From assembly GCA_030674875.1 (NCBI GenBank), contig JASXSU010000002.1, positions 496,001 to 560,000 on the forward strand: DNA of 64,000 nucleotides. The letters run 5' to 3'. Numbering within the stretch: position 1 is the first letter of the stretch; each line of letters begins with the position of its first letter. The notes under the pieces are model-generated. The model did not search any database, was not told where the DNA came from, and was given only the letters and a program-made list of their open reading frames with translations. The stretch is from Candidatus Endonucleibacter sp. (ex Gigantidas childressi) (GTDB taxonomy: Bacteria; Pseudomonadota; Gammaproteobacteria; Pseudomonadales; Endozoicomonadaceae). The position numbers and the translations under genes were made by a program. This document shows, piece after piece, positions 1 to 9,251 of the stretch.

Positions 1-1
1 A

Positions 2-1219
2 TCTATCTTTGCTAGATCTGGTTTTTTGCTTGGTATGGAATACCTATTGGAAAGAGATATAGCAAGTATTAATTGTCAAGATGTAAATGGTAATACAGCC
101 CTGGCCAATGCCTCGATAACAGGCCATACAGCGTGTGTTAAGCTATTATTAGCCAAAAAAGTCATGACTCATGCGAAGGATAACCACGGCGCCTCGCCAC
201 TTCATCATGCCTCATCCGGCAATGTAGAGTGCCTTCAAATGTTGATTGACGACGGCGCTAATGTCAATGAGAAAGATAACTTCGGCTGGACACCACTGCA
301 CAATGCTGCCTCTTCTGGCAACGCAGAGTGCATCATTGCGTTATTGGCTATACGAGGCATTAAGGTTAATGAGCAGGCTCATGGCTGGACTCCCTTGCAC
401 TATGCGGTCAATTGCAACAACGTAGAATGTGCCAGAGCGTTACTGAATGCAAAGGATATTCTAGTCAACAAGAAAAATAATAGAGGTAATACTGTTCTGC
501 ACCTTGCCGCCCAATATGACTATTCAGAGTGCCTTTCTTTGTTAACGAGTGTAAAGCATATTGATGTAAACCAGCAAAACAATGACGGCTGGACACCCAT
601 GGCCATTGCAATATCATCAAACTTTAAAGCGTCTTTTGAGATACTTCTCGCTGCCAATGGAATTCAGATCAATACGCGTGGTAACAGTGGCTGCTCGCCC
701 TTGCATTTTGCAGCCCAATTACCAGACACAGCGATAATCAATATGTTATTGGCCGAAGATCAAAGTCAGGTCAATATAAAGAGTGACTATGGCCTCACCC
801 CCCTACACATCGCCGCCGCATTTGGAAAGGTAGAGAATGTTAAGGTGTTATTGCAGATAGATGGTATTCAGATCAATATTCGTAATAATCATGGCTACAC
901 ACCCTTGATCTGCGCTGCGATCAATGGTCACTTAGCGTGTATGAAGACGCTACTAGCCACAAATAGCATTAAGGTGAATAAAGCATGCTTTGATGCTAAA
1001 GCAACAGCATTGATTTACGCCATAATAAATAAACATCAAGATTGTGCAAAGCATTTGATTAACGATCGGCGTATAAACTTGACTAAAAAGTCTAGAAGCT
1101 TGGGCACCCCTTTAATGCAAGCCAAAGCGCACAGCCTCACTGATATTATAGAGCTAATAGAAGACAAGGAACTCCTTAATACATTCATGGAATCATTCAA
1201 TAAAATATTGAAATTTTGA
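2..1219 (+). CDS. Ankyrin-repeat protein, 5' end outside window
   Basis: The frame is open to the left window edge, so the true start lies upstream; the first in-window start, a TTG at 26, is probably internal. About ten ankyrin repeats of roughly 33-35 residues fill the visible 400 residues, with recurring cores such as GWTPLHNAASSGNAEC, GWTPLHYAVNCNNVEC and GLTPLHIAAAFGKVEN, followed by LL and an I-x-VN turn. Ankyrin repeats are protein-binding scaffolds and are common in effectors of host-associated bacteria. No enzymatic domain or signal peptide is visible in this part. The repeats end about 30 residues before the stop. What it binds cannot be told from sequence. The repeat call is secure; an effector role is inference. 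Confidence 0.9.
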   Translation, partial: SIFARSGFLLGMEYLLERDIASINCQDVNGNTALANASITGHTACVKLLLAKKVMTHAKDNHGASPLHHASSGNVECLQMLIDDGANVNEKDNFGWTPLHNAASSGNAECIIALLAIRGIKVNEQAHGWTPLHYAVNCNNVECARALLNAKDILVNKKNNRGNTVLHLAAQYDYSECLSLLTSVKHIDVNQQNNDGWTPMAIAISSNFKASFEILLAANGIQINTRGNSGCSPLHFAAQLPDTAIINMLLAEDQSQVNIKSDYGLTPLHIAAAFGKVENVKVLLQIDGIQINIRNNHGYTPLICAAINGHLACMKTLLATNSIKVNKACFDAKATALIYAIINKHQDCAKHLINDRRINLTKKSRSLGTPLMQAKAHSLTDIIELIEDKELLNTFMESFNKILKF

Positions 1220-1386
1220 TGAAAAGCGGTCATTTGTTGGCAACAGGAAAAGCCAGAGAAAGCTGCTCTATACCCAAGGTGATCAAAAATATTTTATTTT
1301 GAGGCTGTTTTCTGCATTATTGGTTCATGCCAAAAATCATTCTGAACTCACAGCAAAAAACAGACTTATAGTTACCTCATAAGAAA

Positions 1387-1536
1387 ATGCGTAATGTCCG
1401 AAAGTGCACCATCATTAAGGCGGTATTGCTGAATTCGGAAGATTGGCCTGTGCTTACTATTTCTAAAGCTTTGAGAAATAGTGAATCGAGCATAAACCGT
1501 TACCTGAATTATTACCTGAAAAAGGAAAAGCCTTGA
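1387..1536 (+). pseudogene. IS630-type transposase N-terminal fragment
   Basis: A 49-codon frame starts at ATG 1387 and stops at TGA 1534. It reads like the helix-turn-helix start of IS630-family transposases (AVLLNSEDWPVLTISKALR, then SESSINRYLN). Nothing of the DDE catalytic domain follows, so it is a relic. The opposite-strand frame over 1372-1635 is a shadow of it. The family call is from memory of IS630 N-termini. Confidence 0.55.
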
Positions 1537-1621
1537 GAACCACATTGCCAGAAAAAAAGGTGTGCTTTTCATGGATATTTCACCAGACGCAGGCGACCTA
1601 AACAACCTCAGGGTGAATAAA

Positions 1622-1659
1622 AAAGCCTCTTGCATTGAGGTGACAACTATGCCAGCACA
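1622..1659 (+). mobile_element. Relic right end of an IS3-like element
   Basis: The stretch ends in tgacaactatgccagcaca, the reverse complement of the IS3-type left end seen at 40804 (tgtgccagcatagttgcc) and of the relics at 35422 and 60692. It ends in CA, as IS3-family ends do. The preceding gcctcttgcattgagg matches the right end near 31110. No transposase of this type remains next to it. Confidence 0.5.
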
Positions 1660-1683
1660 GGAGGCGATCGCATATATTAAATA

Positions 1684-1822
1684 GAGACCTTTGCACGAGC
1701 CGTAATTTTGTTAGTCGGTGAGGAAAACACGCACTAAAATAGATGATTTATGCTTGTAAATGATCGATTTAGTACGTTTTTAAAGAAGCCAGCTGGCAAA
1801 AGAACAATCGTGCAAAGGTCTC
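1684..1822. mobile_element. 139-bp IS5-like MITE with 5-bp target duplication
   Basis: It has perfect 15-bp terminal inverted repeats, gagacctttgcacga at the left and tcgtgcaaaggtctc at the right, and a perfect 5-bp direct repeat aaata at 1679-1683 and 1823-1827. The interior has no coding capacity but holds a large imperfect hairpin (about 1731-1780). The ends resemble IS5-family ends, so this is probably a non-autonomous derivative. Its right part recurs at about 6031-6125 because the breakpoint of the large tandem duplication lies inside this element, just left of the hairpin. Confidence 0.8.
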
Positions 1823-1900
1823 AAATAGTACTATTACACAGAATCATGTACAAATTAAAAATTATATTGGCTGTTAAATTGATTTTAAATAACCATAAAT

Positions 1901-1924
1901 AAAGGCACCTTAAAAGGTGCCTTT
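1901..1924. terminator. Hairpin terminator 3' of the 2099-4831 gene
   Basis: An 11-bp perfect stem aaaggcacctt/aaggtgccttt has a 2-nt loop and is flanked by A- and T-rich sequence, so it could stop transcription from both sides. It lies about 175 bp past the stop of the minus-strand coiled-coil gene. The same hairpin is in the duplicate at 6203. Confidence 0.65.
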
Positions 1925-2098
1925 AATTATGCCAGATTCCATTGAAGATGTGAGATTAACTTCTCTTGCTCACCTACATCACCATACTACTCGTACACTA
2001 ATGCGGCTACGCTCATTTGTCTCATACTCATACCTACAATGATAACTGGTATTTCCGCTTACTTATTAACTCCTATAGCTTATTACTTTTGATATATA

Positions 2099-4831
2099 TT
2101 ATAACAGACCTCTGTACTGTTCTGCCGTATCTGCCTTAAGTAAACTCTCGCTATCAGCAACTGGCGGCGTCAAGTCTTCTTGCAAGTGCAGACAAAGATT
2201 GCCCTTCTCGTTTAGAGCAGTATTTATACTTACTAGCCTTTTATCTAGATTATTCATTTGCTCATCTAATACGATGATATTATTATAAGCACAGTCAAGG
2301 ATATCCTCTGCTCCCTTTAACGTCATTTTACACGTTACAACAGCATTCTCCACAGCAGCCTCCATAATACTATAATTCGTCATTAAGTCATTACGTTCAC
2401 CATAGTAGTGCTGCATCTTTTCAGCATCCTCTAAAACAACTTCAGATAAATAATCATATTTTTCTTTTAGCTCTTCTAGCTCTTCTTGGTGCTTAGCAGG
2501 CATCTCGCGCTGTTCTTTCTGTGCTTTATTAAGTGCTAACTTGTACGATGATGTATTAGAATCATTAAGTTCTGCAAGAATAAGCTCTTTTTCGGTTGAT
2601 AGCTTTCCAAATTTTACATGAATACTTTCTCTTTCTTCTAGTAGTTTCAACAGATCAGCTTTCAATTCAGAGATTTTACGTTCGGTATCACTTATGTCTA
2701 TACCGCTATCATGCTCATGATAAAACGCCTTAGTTGTTTCAAACTTAGCAGCCTCAGGTGTCAACTTATCTATTTTCTGTGTATTTGCTGATTTGTTTTG
2801 AGCGTCAATTCCTTTCTGTCTAAACATGTTACGTAGGTCTGTTACATTACTCCTACTTACAGCCGGAGCCTTTGAAGGAAGAGGTTTATCTAAGTTGTCT
2901 GACACAACTAAACGCTCCCTCTTATGAATGGTACTTCTAACATGAAGAGGAAGAATACGCTCCTTCCTATTAATTTCTGCTTCAGACCCATCTATACCAT
3001 GAACAGGAAGACTATTCTTCTCAATCATATTAACTTTTTCTGCAAAGCTATCTACATCTTCTGCCTGAAGCGTCTCTAATACTGGAGACACGGTAACCTT
3101 GGAAAAAATGCTTTCCGTCGGATCCAGATGAACACCTATGGGCATGTCGCTTAGCTGAGAGACACTCTCAGCTACGATATTAACTTCATCTTCGCAAGCG
3201 AAAGTCTGTAAAGTGGGAACATTTTCAATAGTTTGAAGGATTTTATCATGCGTGGAAGTGATATCATCCGAAGAAACTATGGGCATGTCGCTTAGCTGAG
3301 AGAAACTCTCAGCTTCGATATTAACTTCATCTTCGCAAGCGAAAGTCTGTAAAGTGGGAACATTTTCAATAGTTTGAAGGATTTTATCATGCGTGGAAGT
3401 GATATCATCCGAAGAAACTATGGGCATGTCGCTTAGCTGAGAGAAACTCTCAGCTTCGATATTAACTTCATCTTCGCAAGCGAAAGTCTGTAAAGTGGGA
3501 ACATTTTCAATAGTTTGAAGGATCTTCTCATGCGTGGAAGTGATATCATCCGAAGAAACTATGGGCATGGCGTCTAGCGGAGAGGCAGCCTCAGCTACGA
3601 TATTAACTTCATCTTCGCAAGCGAAAGTCTGTAAAGTGGGAACATTTTCAATAGTTTGAAGGATCTTCTCATGCCAGGAAGTGATATCATCCGAAGAAAC
3701 TATGGGCATGGCGTCTAGCGAAGAGGCAGCCTCAGCTTCGAGAATATCATTTTCGGGAACGATAGCCTGAAAAGTGGCCGCATTTTGACTCATTTGCTTG
3801 CTATCAGGTATTAGCTCTTTTGTCGAATTAGAATTACGACGTCCTTGAATAGCCATCACCTCCAACAAACGATCTGATGTACCCTGAACTGATGTTGGTG
3901 ATTTCGATGAAATAGAGCCATCTTTTGTTTTTTCAACTTTCAGACTCTTCTTATTTAATTCTAAATTAAGCAAAAATGAGTCTGCATCCTTAGTTGTTTT
4001 TGTCATACAGACTTCCTTAGCTTCAATAGGATCTGCCTTTAACTTTATTGTCAATTCAACAGGATTTTTCTTTAATTTTGTTACTACTTGTTTCTGAGCA
4101 TTACTCGCATTAGTGTTAGCTTTCTGACCATGTTTTCCTTCGAATACTTCTTTCATGGCTATCCTAAACTCTTCATTGGTGCACTTGACTTTTTGGTCGT
4201 AGTATTTCTCTTCACGCCTCTTGTATAATTTTTCCATATTACTTTCTGAAACTTCATTTTTCAGCATCTCAATATCCGTAGCCGCATTCTTATAAGCAGC
4301 TAACAGAGGTCCAATATTTCTATTATAACGATCATTTTCTTTTTCAGTAAGCTCACTAGTTATTTTCCTCTGTAAAGCTACATCGTGATAACGCATTTCT
4401 TTAAAATCCTTCATTTCTTGAGATCCACTTACGAGTTTGGATAACTTAGTGTGATATTCACCACTTGTTCTACTACTAAATGAACCATGCTTTAAATCAA
4501 TCTCATGCATTATACGTTTATGCAAATCATTTTCAGCACTAATAAGACCAGTTTTTGGAGTACTTTTTAATGAAGTGCTAGCTACATCCATTGACGCACT
4601 GCAATAACGAGAATAAATAGCGGCCATTGCAGAAAGAGCCATCATTCCACTACCAACATATGGATTAAGTCTAGCGACTACAGTTCCCGCCGCAACAACG
4701 CCAACAGCACACCATTTAAAGCGAGTACTGAAACTCTCACTAGTTTTATCTGTGTTATTAGTAACTTTCCCATTATTCATCAAATTATTTAGGAAAGGGC
4801 TTCCAATCTTATTAATAATATTATTTAACAT
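2099..4831 (-). CDS. Large coiled-coil protein with membrane hairpin and 47-residue repeats (copy A)
   Basis: I do not recognise a family. The 910 residues start at ATG 4831, preceded by a ribosome site (gagga) with good spacing. Order: hydrophilic N-terminus; two hydrophobic stretches at about 38-77 separated by RLNP, a likely membrane hairpin; a charged helical region at about 105-330; four tandem 47-residue repeats at about 375-563, each with MPIVSSDDIT, ILQTIENVPTLQTFA and CEDEVNI; a long coiled coil at about 715-880. No classical signal peptide is present. A bilobed hydrophobic segment plus coiled coils recalls membrane-inserting effectors of intracellular bacteria, but this is inference. 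HDSGIDIS precedes the coiled coil. It is duplicated at 6449-8674, which has one repeat instead of four and a shorter C-terminus. Confidence 0.75.
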   Translation of the reverse strand: MLNNIINKIGSPFLNNLMNNGKVTNNTDKTSESFSTRFKWCAVGVVAAGTVVARLNPYVGSGMMALSAMAAIYSRYCSASMDVASTSLKSTPKTGLISAENDLHKRIMHEIDLKHGSFSSRTSGEYHTKLSKLVSGSQEMKDFKEMRYHDVALQRKITSELTEKENDRYNRNIGPLLAAYKNAATDIEMLKNEVSESNMEKLYKRREEKYYDQKVKCTNEEFRIAMKEVFEGKHGQKANTNASNAQKQVVTKLKKNPVELTIKLKADPIEAKEVCMTKTTKDADSFLLNLELNKKSLKVEKTKDGSISSKSPTSVQGTSDRLLEVMAIQGRRNSNSTKELIPDSKQMSQNAATFQAIVPENDILEAEAASSLDAMPIVSSDDITSWHEKILQTIENVPTLQTFACEDEVNIVAEAASPLDAMPIVSSDDITSTHEKILQTIENVPTLQTFACEDEVNIEAESFSQLSDMPIVSSDDITSTHDKILQTIENVPTLQTFACEDEVNIEAESFSQLSDMPIVSSDDITSTHDKILQTIENVPTLQTFACEDEVNIVAESVSQLSDMPIGVHLDPTESIFSKVTVSPVLETLQAEDVDSFAEKVNMIEKNSLPVHGIDGSEAEINRKERILPLHVRSTIHKRERLVVSDNLDKPLPSKAPAVSRSNVTDLRNMFRQKGIDAQNKSANTQKIDKLTPEAAKFETTKAFYHEHDSGIDISDTERKISELKADLLKLLEERESIHVKFGKLSTEKELILAELNDSNTSSYKLALNKAQKEQREMPAKHQEELEELKEKYDYLSEVVLEDAEKMQHYYGERNDLMTNYSIMEAAVENAVVTCKMTLKGAEDILDCAYNNIIVLDEQMNNLDKRLVSINTALNEKGNLCLHLQEDLTPPVADSESLLKADTAEQYRGLL
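3146..3709 (-). repeat. Four tandem 141-bp coding repeats
   Basis: The gggcatg landmark recurs at a constant 141-bp step (about 3140, 3281, 3422, 3563, 3704), giving four near-identical 47-codon units inside the coiled-coil gene. The two middle units are almost base-identical, showing recent expansion. The paralogue at 6449-8674 has a single unit at the matching place. Being a multiple of three, gain or loss of units keeps the frame. Confidence 0.95.
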
Positions 4832-5156
4832 AATCCATATCCTCAGGTTTATTTTTAATTGTGCTAAGAACTTACAATAATTTCTTATACGTTATATTAC
4901 ATAAGATCTTATTATTCATTATTAGTTCATCAACAGTAACAATCTATAACCAAATTGTTATTTCCTCTAACAAAAAACTGCTTTTATTGTCACACTCAAT
5001 ATGACATCTTATTTTTTAAGCATTAAATAATTGTCTCGTATTTAATTAGACATAATTTCAAACAATAGTTCAACAAGCTGTTCTGGTAACTAACGCATTT
5101 GTTAAATTATCTAACTAGATATACTTACTAATGGTGGTAATAGTAACTGCCTATAC

Positions 5157-5274
5157 TCACTCCCCTTGAAGGTGGCGGGGACTACTCTCACTCACCCCAA
5201 CCATCTATACTCATAGGCTCAATGGGTCCTCGCTCGATTGTCGCCCAACCACACATTCAAGGGCAACGGGTATA
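5157..5274. repeat. Degenerate short interspersed element (type B)
   Basis: The sequence from about actcactccccttgaagg to gggcaacgggtata has the layout of the short repeats scattered through the window: a tata-ccc like end, a core with atctatactcataggctc, and a closing ggtata. It directly abuts the better conserved 124-bp element at 5275, which seems to have inserted at its terminal TA. The pair is duplicated at 9002-9243. Confidence 0.5.
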
Positions 5275-5398
5275 TACCCGTTGCCTTTCAAGTTGCTACT
5301 TTGTTGGCTGCGTTCGCTCACCCCGATCACCTACTAATCGTAGGCTCACGGGGCTTCGCTTACTTGCTGCCTAGTAGAAATTTAAAATGCTTTGGGTA
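5275..5398. mobile_element. 124-bp TA-targeting MITE-like element (copy 1)
   Basis: It begins tacccgttgcctttcaa and ends atgctttgggta, forming imperfect inverted repeats of about 25 bp, with TA at both flanks. An open frame runs through (IPVAFQVATLLAAFAHPDH and onward). The short frame over 5238-5426 is only this element read through and is not a gene. Duplicated as copy 2 at 9120. Confidence 0.8.
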
Positions 5399-5480
5399 TA
5401 GTACCATTTCAATAAAGTGCAAATAGCTATATACTGAGTCTCTTCGCAGATCACAGCATTCCTAGCACTGCCAATCGTTT

Positions 5481-6062
5481 ATGAGACAAAAGAATATCGC
5501 ACACTCTCTGGCCTCCATGGTTCTCTTAGCCATATCAGCTCTGATAATTGGCTGTTCAAACCAAATTAAACCCAATGCTGATATTCTGCAATGGCGCAAA
5601 CAAACAGACTCAATACCTGAATCAGCAGATACACATCATACCAAAGTAGCCGTAAGCGCCTTTATAGAAGAGGTAGCACAGACAATTAAAGCATCATCAT
5701 TATTACTAGATACAGATCTATCCAAAGCAAAATCTATGCTTGAGCCAATAAACTTTGACAATTTAACTGATGAACTCAAAGAAGCGCTGGCTATACAACA
5801 AGCGCTCATTGCTGACAAGTCTGGACAAAGTGAGGAAGTATTTGAATGGCTAGACCGGCAAGTGATTTTTAATAGTCACAATACAGAAATCATTGCTCTT
5901 GCTCACACCCTACGAGCCAAAGCCTACAGCTACTTTACAGAATATCAGGCAGCTATGGATGAATGGCTTGGAGCCATTGTTTTGCTAACAAAGGAACAAC
6001 AGGCCTCTTATCAAAACGAATTTTGGAAAACACGCACTAAAATAGATGATTTATGCTTGTAA
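5481..6062 (+). pseudogene. lpoA: Truncated lpoA copy left by the tandem duplication
   Basis: The first 183 residues match intact LpoA (9326-11221) with only a few differences, including the lipoprotein signal and lipobox IIGC. After ...NEFWKT the frame runs ten residues into duplicated MITE sequence and stops. The substrate-binding-like C-terminal domain is missing, so it cannot do the full LpoA job of activating penicillin-binding protein PBP1a. A secreted lipoprotein of 193 residues could still be made; whether it is expressed is unknown. Confidence 0.9.
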
Positions 6063-6202
6063 ATGATCGATTTAGTACGTTTTAAATAAACCAGCTGGCA
6101 AAAGAACAATCGTGCAAAGGTCTCAAATAGTACTATTACACCGAATCATGTACAAATTAAAAATTATATTGGCTGTTAAATTGATTTTAAATAACCATAA
6201 AT

Positions 6203-6226
6203 AAAGGCACCTTAAAAGGTGCCTTT
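6203..6226. terminator. Hairpin terminator 3' of the 6449-8674 gene
   Basis: Same 11-bp stem and short loop as at 1901, followed by tatttatg on the plus strand. It lies about 220 bp past the stop of the second coiled-coil gene. Confidence 0.65.
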
Positions 6227-6448
6227 ATTTATGCCAGATTCCATTGAAGATGTGAGATTAACTTCTCTTGCTCACCTACATCACCATACTACTCGTACAC
6301 TAATGCGGCTACGCTCATTTGTCTCATACTCATACCTACAATGATAACTGGTATTTCCGCTTACTTATTAACTCCTATAGCTTATTACTTTTGATATATA
6401 TTATAACAGACCACTGTACTGTTCTGCCGTATATGCCTTAAGTAAACT

Positions 6449-8674
6449 CTAGCTATCAACAACTGACGTCAAGTCTTCTTGCAAGTGCAGACAAAGATTG
6501 CCCTTCTCGTCTAGAGCAGTATTTATACTTACTAGCCTTTTATCTAGATTATTCATTTGCTCATCTAATCCGATGATATCATTATAAGCATCGTCAAGGA
6601 TATCCTCTGCTCCCTTTAACGTCATTTTACACGTTACAACAGCACTCTCCACAGCAGCATCCATAATACTATAAGTCGTCATTAAGTCATTACGTTCATC
6701 ATGGTAGTCCTGCATCTTTTCAGCATCCTCTAAAACAACTTCAGATAAATCATCATATCTTTCTTTTAGCTCTTCTAGCTCTTCTTGGTGCTTAGTAAGC
6801 ATCTCGTGCTGTTCTTTCTGTGCTTTACTAAGTGCTAACTTGAACGATGATGTATTAGAATCATCAAGTTCTGCAATAATAAGCTCTTTTTCGGTTGATA
6901 GATTTCCAACTTTTACATGAATACTTTCTCTTTCTTCTAGTAGTTTCAACAGATCAGCTTTCAATTCAGAGATTTTACGTTCGGTATCACTCATGTCTAT
7001 ACCGCTATCATGCTCATGATAAAACGCCTTAGTTGTTTCAAACTTAGCAGCCTCAGGTGTCAACTTATCTATTTTCTGTGTATTTTCTGATTTGTTTTGA
7101 GCGTCAATTCCTTTCTGTCCAAACATGCCACGTAGGTTTGTTACATTACTCCTACTTACAGCCGGAGCCTTTGAAGGAAGATGATTATCTAAGTTGTCTG
7201 ACACAACTAAACGCTCCCTCTTATGAATGGTACTTCTAACATGAAGAGGAAGAATACGCTCCTTCCTATTAATTTCTGCTTCAGACCCATCTATACCATG
7301 AACAGGAAGACTATTCTTCTCAATCATATTAACTTTTTCTGCAAAGCTATCTACAGCTTCTGCCTGAAGCATCTCTAATACTGGAGACACGGTAACCTTG
7401 GAAAAAATGCTTTCCGTCGGATCCAGATGAACACCTATGGGCATGTCGCTTAGCTGAGAGACACTCTCAGCTACGATATTAACTTCATCTTCGCAAGCGA
7501 AAGTCTGTAAAGTGGGAACATTTTCAATAGTTTGAAGGATCTTCTCATGCCAGGAAGTGATATCATCCGAAGAAACTATGGGCATGGCGTCTAGCGAAGA
7601 GGCAGCCTCAGCTTCGAGAATATCATTTTCGGGAACGATAGCCTGAAAAGTGGCCGCATTTTGACTCATTTGCTTGCTATCAGGTATTAGCTCTTTTGTC
7701 GAATTAGAATTACGACGTCCTTGAATAGCCATCACCTCCAACAAACGATCTGATGTACCCTGAACTGATGTTGGTGATTTCGATGAAATAGAGCCATCTT
7801 TTGTTTTTTCAACTTTCAGACTCTTCTTATTTAATTCTAAATTAAGCAACAATGAGTCTGCATCCTTAGGATCTGCCTCTAACTTTCTTGTCAATTCAAC
7901 AGGATTTTTCTTTAATTTTGTTACTACTTGTTTCTGATCATTACTCGCATTAGTGTTAGCTTTCTGACCATGTTTCCCTTCGAATACTTCTTCCATGGCT
8001 ATCATAAACTCTCCATAGGTGCTCTTGGCTTTTTGGTCGTAGTATTTCTCTGCACGCCTCTTTTGTAATTTTTCCATATTACTTTCTGAAGCTCCATTTT
8101 TTTTCAGCATCTCCATCTCCGTAGACTCATTCTTATAAGCAGCTAACAGAGGTTCCATATTTCTATTATAACGATCATTTTCTTTTTCAATAAGATCACT
8201 AGTTATTTTCTTCTGTAAAGCTACATCGTTATGACGCATTTTTTCAAGATCCTTCATTTCTTGAGATCCAATTACGAGGCTTAATAACTTAGTGTGATAT
8301 TCATCACTTGTTCTACAACAAAATGAACCATGCTTTAAATCAATCTCATGCATTATACGTTTATGCAAATCATTTTCAACACAAATAAGACCAGTTTTTG
8401 GAGTACTTTTTAATGAAGTGCTAGCTACATCCATTGACGGACTGCAATAACGAGAATAAATAGCGGCCATTGCAGAAAGAGCCATCATTGCACCACCAGC
8501 ATATGGATTAAGTCTAGCGACTACAGATCCCGCCGCAACAACGCCAACAGCACACCATTTAAAGCGAGTACTGAAACTATCACTAGTTTTATCTGTGTTA
8601 TTAGTAACTTCCCCATTATTCATCAACTTATTTAGGAAAGGGCTTCCAATCTTATTAACAATATTATGTAACAT
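6449..8674 (-). CDS. Large coiled-coil protein with membrane hairpin (copy B)
   Basis: This 741-residue paralogue of the 2099-4831 product has the same layout: hydrophobic hairpin at about 38-77, charged helical part, one 47-residue repeat (MPIVSSDDITSWHEK), HDSGIDMS, then a coiled coil to near the C-terminus. The start at 8674 has a strong ribosome site, aaggag, 7 nt upstream. Relative to copy A it has three fewer repeats, a 12-residue deletion near residue 265, and an earlier stop that removes about 17 residues. Changes are mostly replacements in the coil (for example K to N, E to D), suggesting both copies are or were translated. Function unknown; an envelope or host-interaction role is inference. 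Confidence 0.75.
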   Translation of the reverse strand: MLHNIVNKIGSPFLNKLMNNGEVTNNTDKTSDSFSTRFKWCAVGVVAAGSVVARLNPYAGGAMMALSAMAAIYSRYCSPSMDVASTSLKSTPKTGLICVENDLHKRIMHEIDLKHGSFCCRTSDEYHTKLLSLVIGSQEMKDLEKMRHNDVALQKKITSDLIEKENDRYNRNMEPLLAAYKNESTEMEMLKKNGASESNMEKLQKRRAEKYYDQKAKSTYGEFMIAMEEVFEGKHGQKANTNASNDQKQVVTKLKKNPVELTRKLEADPKDADSLLLNLELNKKSLKVEKTKDGSISSKSPTSVQGTSDRLLEVMAIQGRRNSNSTKELIPDSKQMSQNAATFQAIVPENDILEAEAASSLDAMPIVSSDDITSWHEKILQTIENVPTLQTFACEDEVNIVAESVSQLSDMPIGVHLDPTESIFSKVTVSPVLEMLQAEAVDSFAEKVNMIEKNSLPVHGIDGSEAEINRKERILPLHVRSTIHKRERLVVSDNLDNHLPSKAPAVSRSNVTNLRGMFGQKGIDAQNKSENTQKIDKLTPEAAKFETTKAFYHEHDSGIDMSDTERKISELKADLLKLLEERESIHVKVGNLSTEKELIIAELDDSNTSSFKLALSKAQKEQHEMLTKHQEELEELKERYDDLSEVVLEDAEKMQDYHDERNDLMTTYSIMDAAVESAVVTCKMTLKGAEDILDDAYNDIIGLDEQMNNLDKRLVSINTALDEKGNLCLHLQEDLTSVVDS

Positions 8675-9001
8675 AATTCATCTCCTTAGGTTTATTTTTA
8701 ATTGTGCTAAGAACTTACAATAATTTCTTATCCGTTATATACATAAGATCTTATTATTCATTATTAGTTCAATCAACAGTAACAATCTATAACCAAATTG
8801 TTATTTCCTCTAACAAAAAACTGCTTTTATTGTCACACTCAATATGACATCTTATTTTTTTTAAGCATTAAATAATTGTCTCGTATTTAATTAGACATAA
8901 TTTCAAACAATAGTTCAACAAGCTGTTCTGGTAACTAACGCATTTGTTAAATTATCTAACTAGATATACTTACTAATGGTGGTAATAGTAACTGCCTATA
9001 C

Positions 9002-9119
9002 TCACTCCCCTTGAAGGTGGCGGGGACTACTCTCACTCACCCCAACCATCTATACTCATAGGCTCAATGGGTCCTCGCTCGATTGTCGCCCAACCACACA
9101 TTCAAGGGCAACGGGTATA
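9002..9119. repeat. Degenerate short interspersed element (type B), duplicate
   Basis: Near-identical copy of 5157-5274, carried along by the segmental duplication. It again abuts the 124-bp element on its right. Confidence 0.5.
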
Positions 9120-9243
9120 TACCCGTTGCCTTTCAAGTTGCTACTTTGTTGGCTGCGTTCGCTCACCCCGATCACCTACTAATCGTAGGCTCACGGGGCT
9201 TCGCTTACTTGCTGCCTAGTAGAAATTTAAAATGCTTTGGGTA
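9120..9243. mobile_element. 124-bp TA-targeting MITE-like element (copy 2)
   Basis: Same sequence and TA flanks as copy 1 at 5275. It ends 83 bp before the lpoA start, so lpoA must be transcribed from its right edge, from the short gap, or from further upstream. Confidence 0.8.
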
Positions 9244-9251
9244 TAGTACCA

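Larger units (their letters stand above)
1722..6024. repeat. Tandem segmental duplication, unit 1 (about 4.3 kb)
   Basis: This unit runs from inside the MITE, through the coiled-coil gene at 2099-4831 and the paired repeat elements, to codon 183 of a truncated lpoA copy. The same sequence follows directly as unit 2. Units meet at ggaaaacac (6025), which also occurs at 1722; intact lpoA has ggaaaac at 9870. Short microhomology of about 7 bp therefore marks the junction. Unit 1 is longer than unit 2 mainly because it carries three more 141-bp coding repeats. Confidence 0.9.

Noticed and set aside
3146-3709. Regular repeats considered as a CRISPR array
   Set aside because: Unit of 141 bp, tandem without spacers and inside a coding frame.
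5238-5426. Open frame of 62 codons, repeated at 9083-9265
   Set aside because: It is the read-through of the 124-bp repeat element; similar frames occur wherever the element lies, without a ribosome site.
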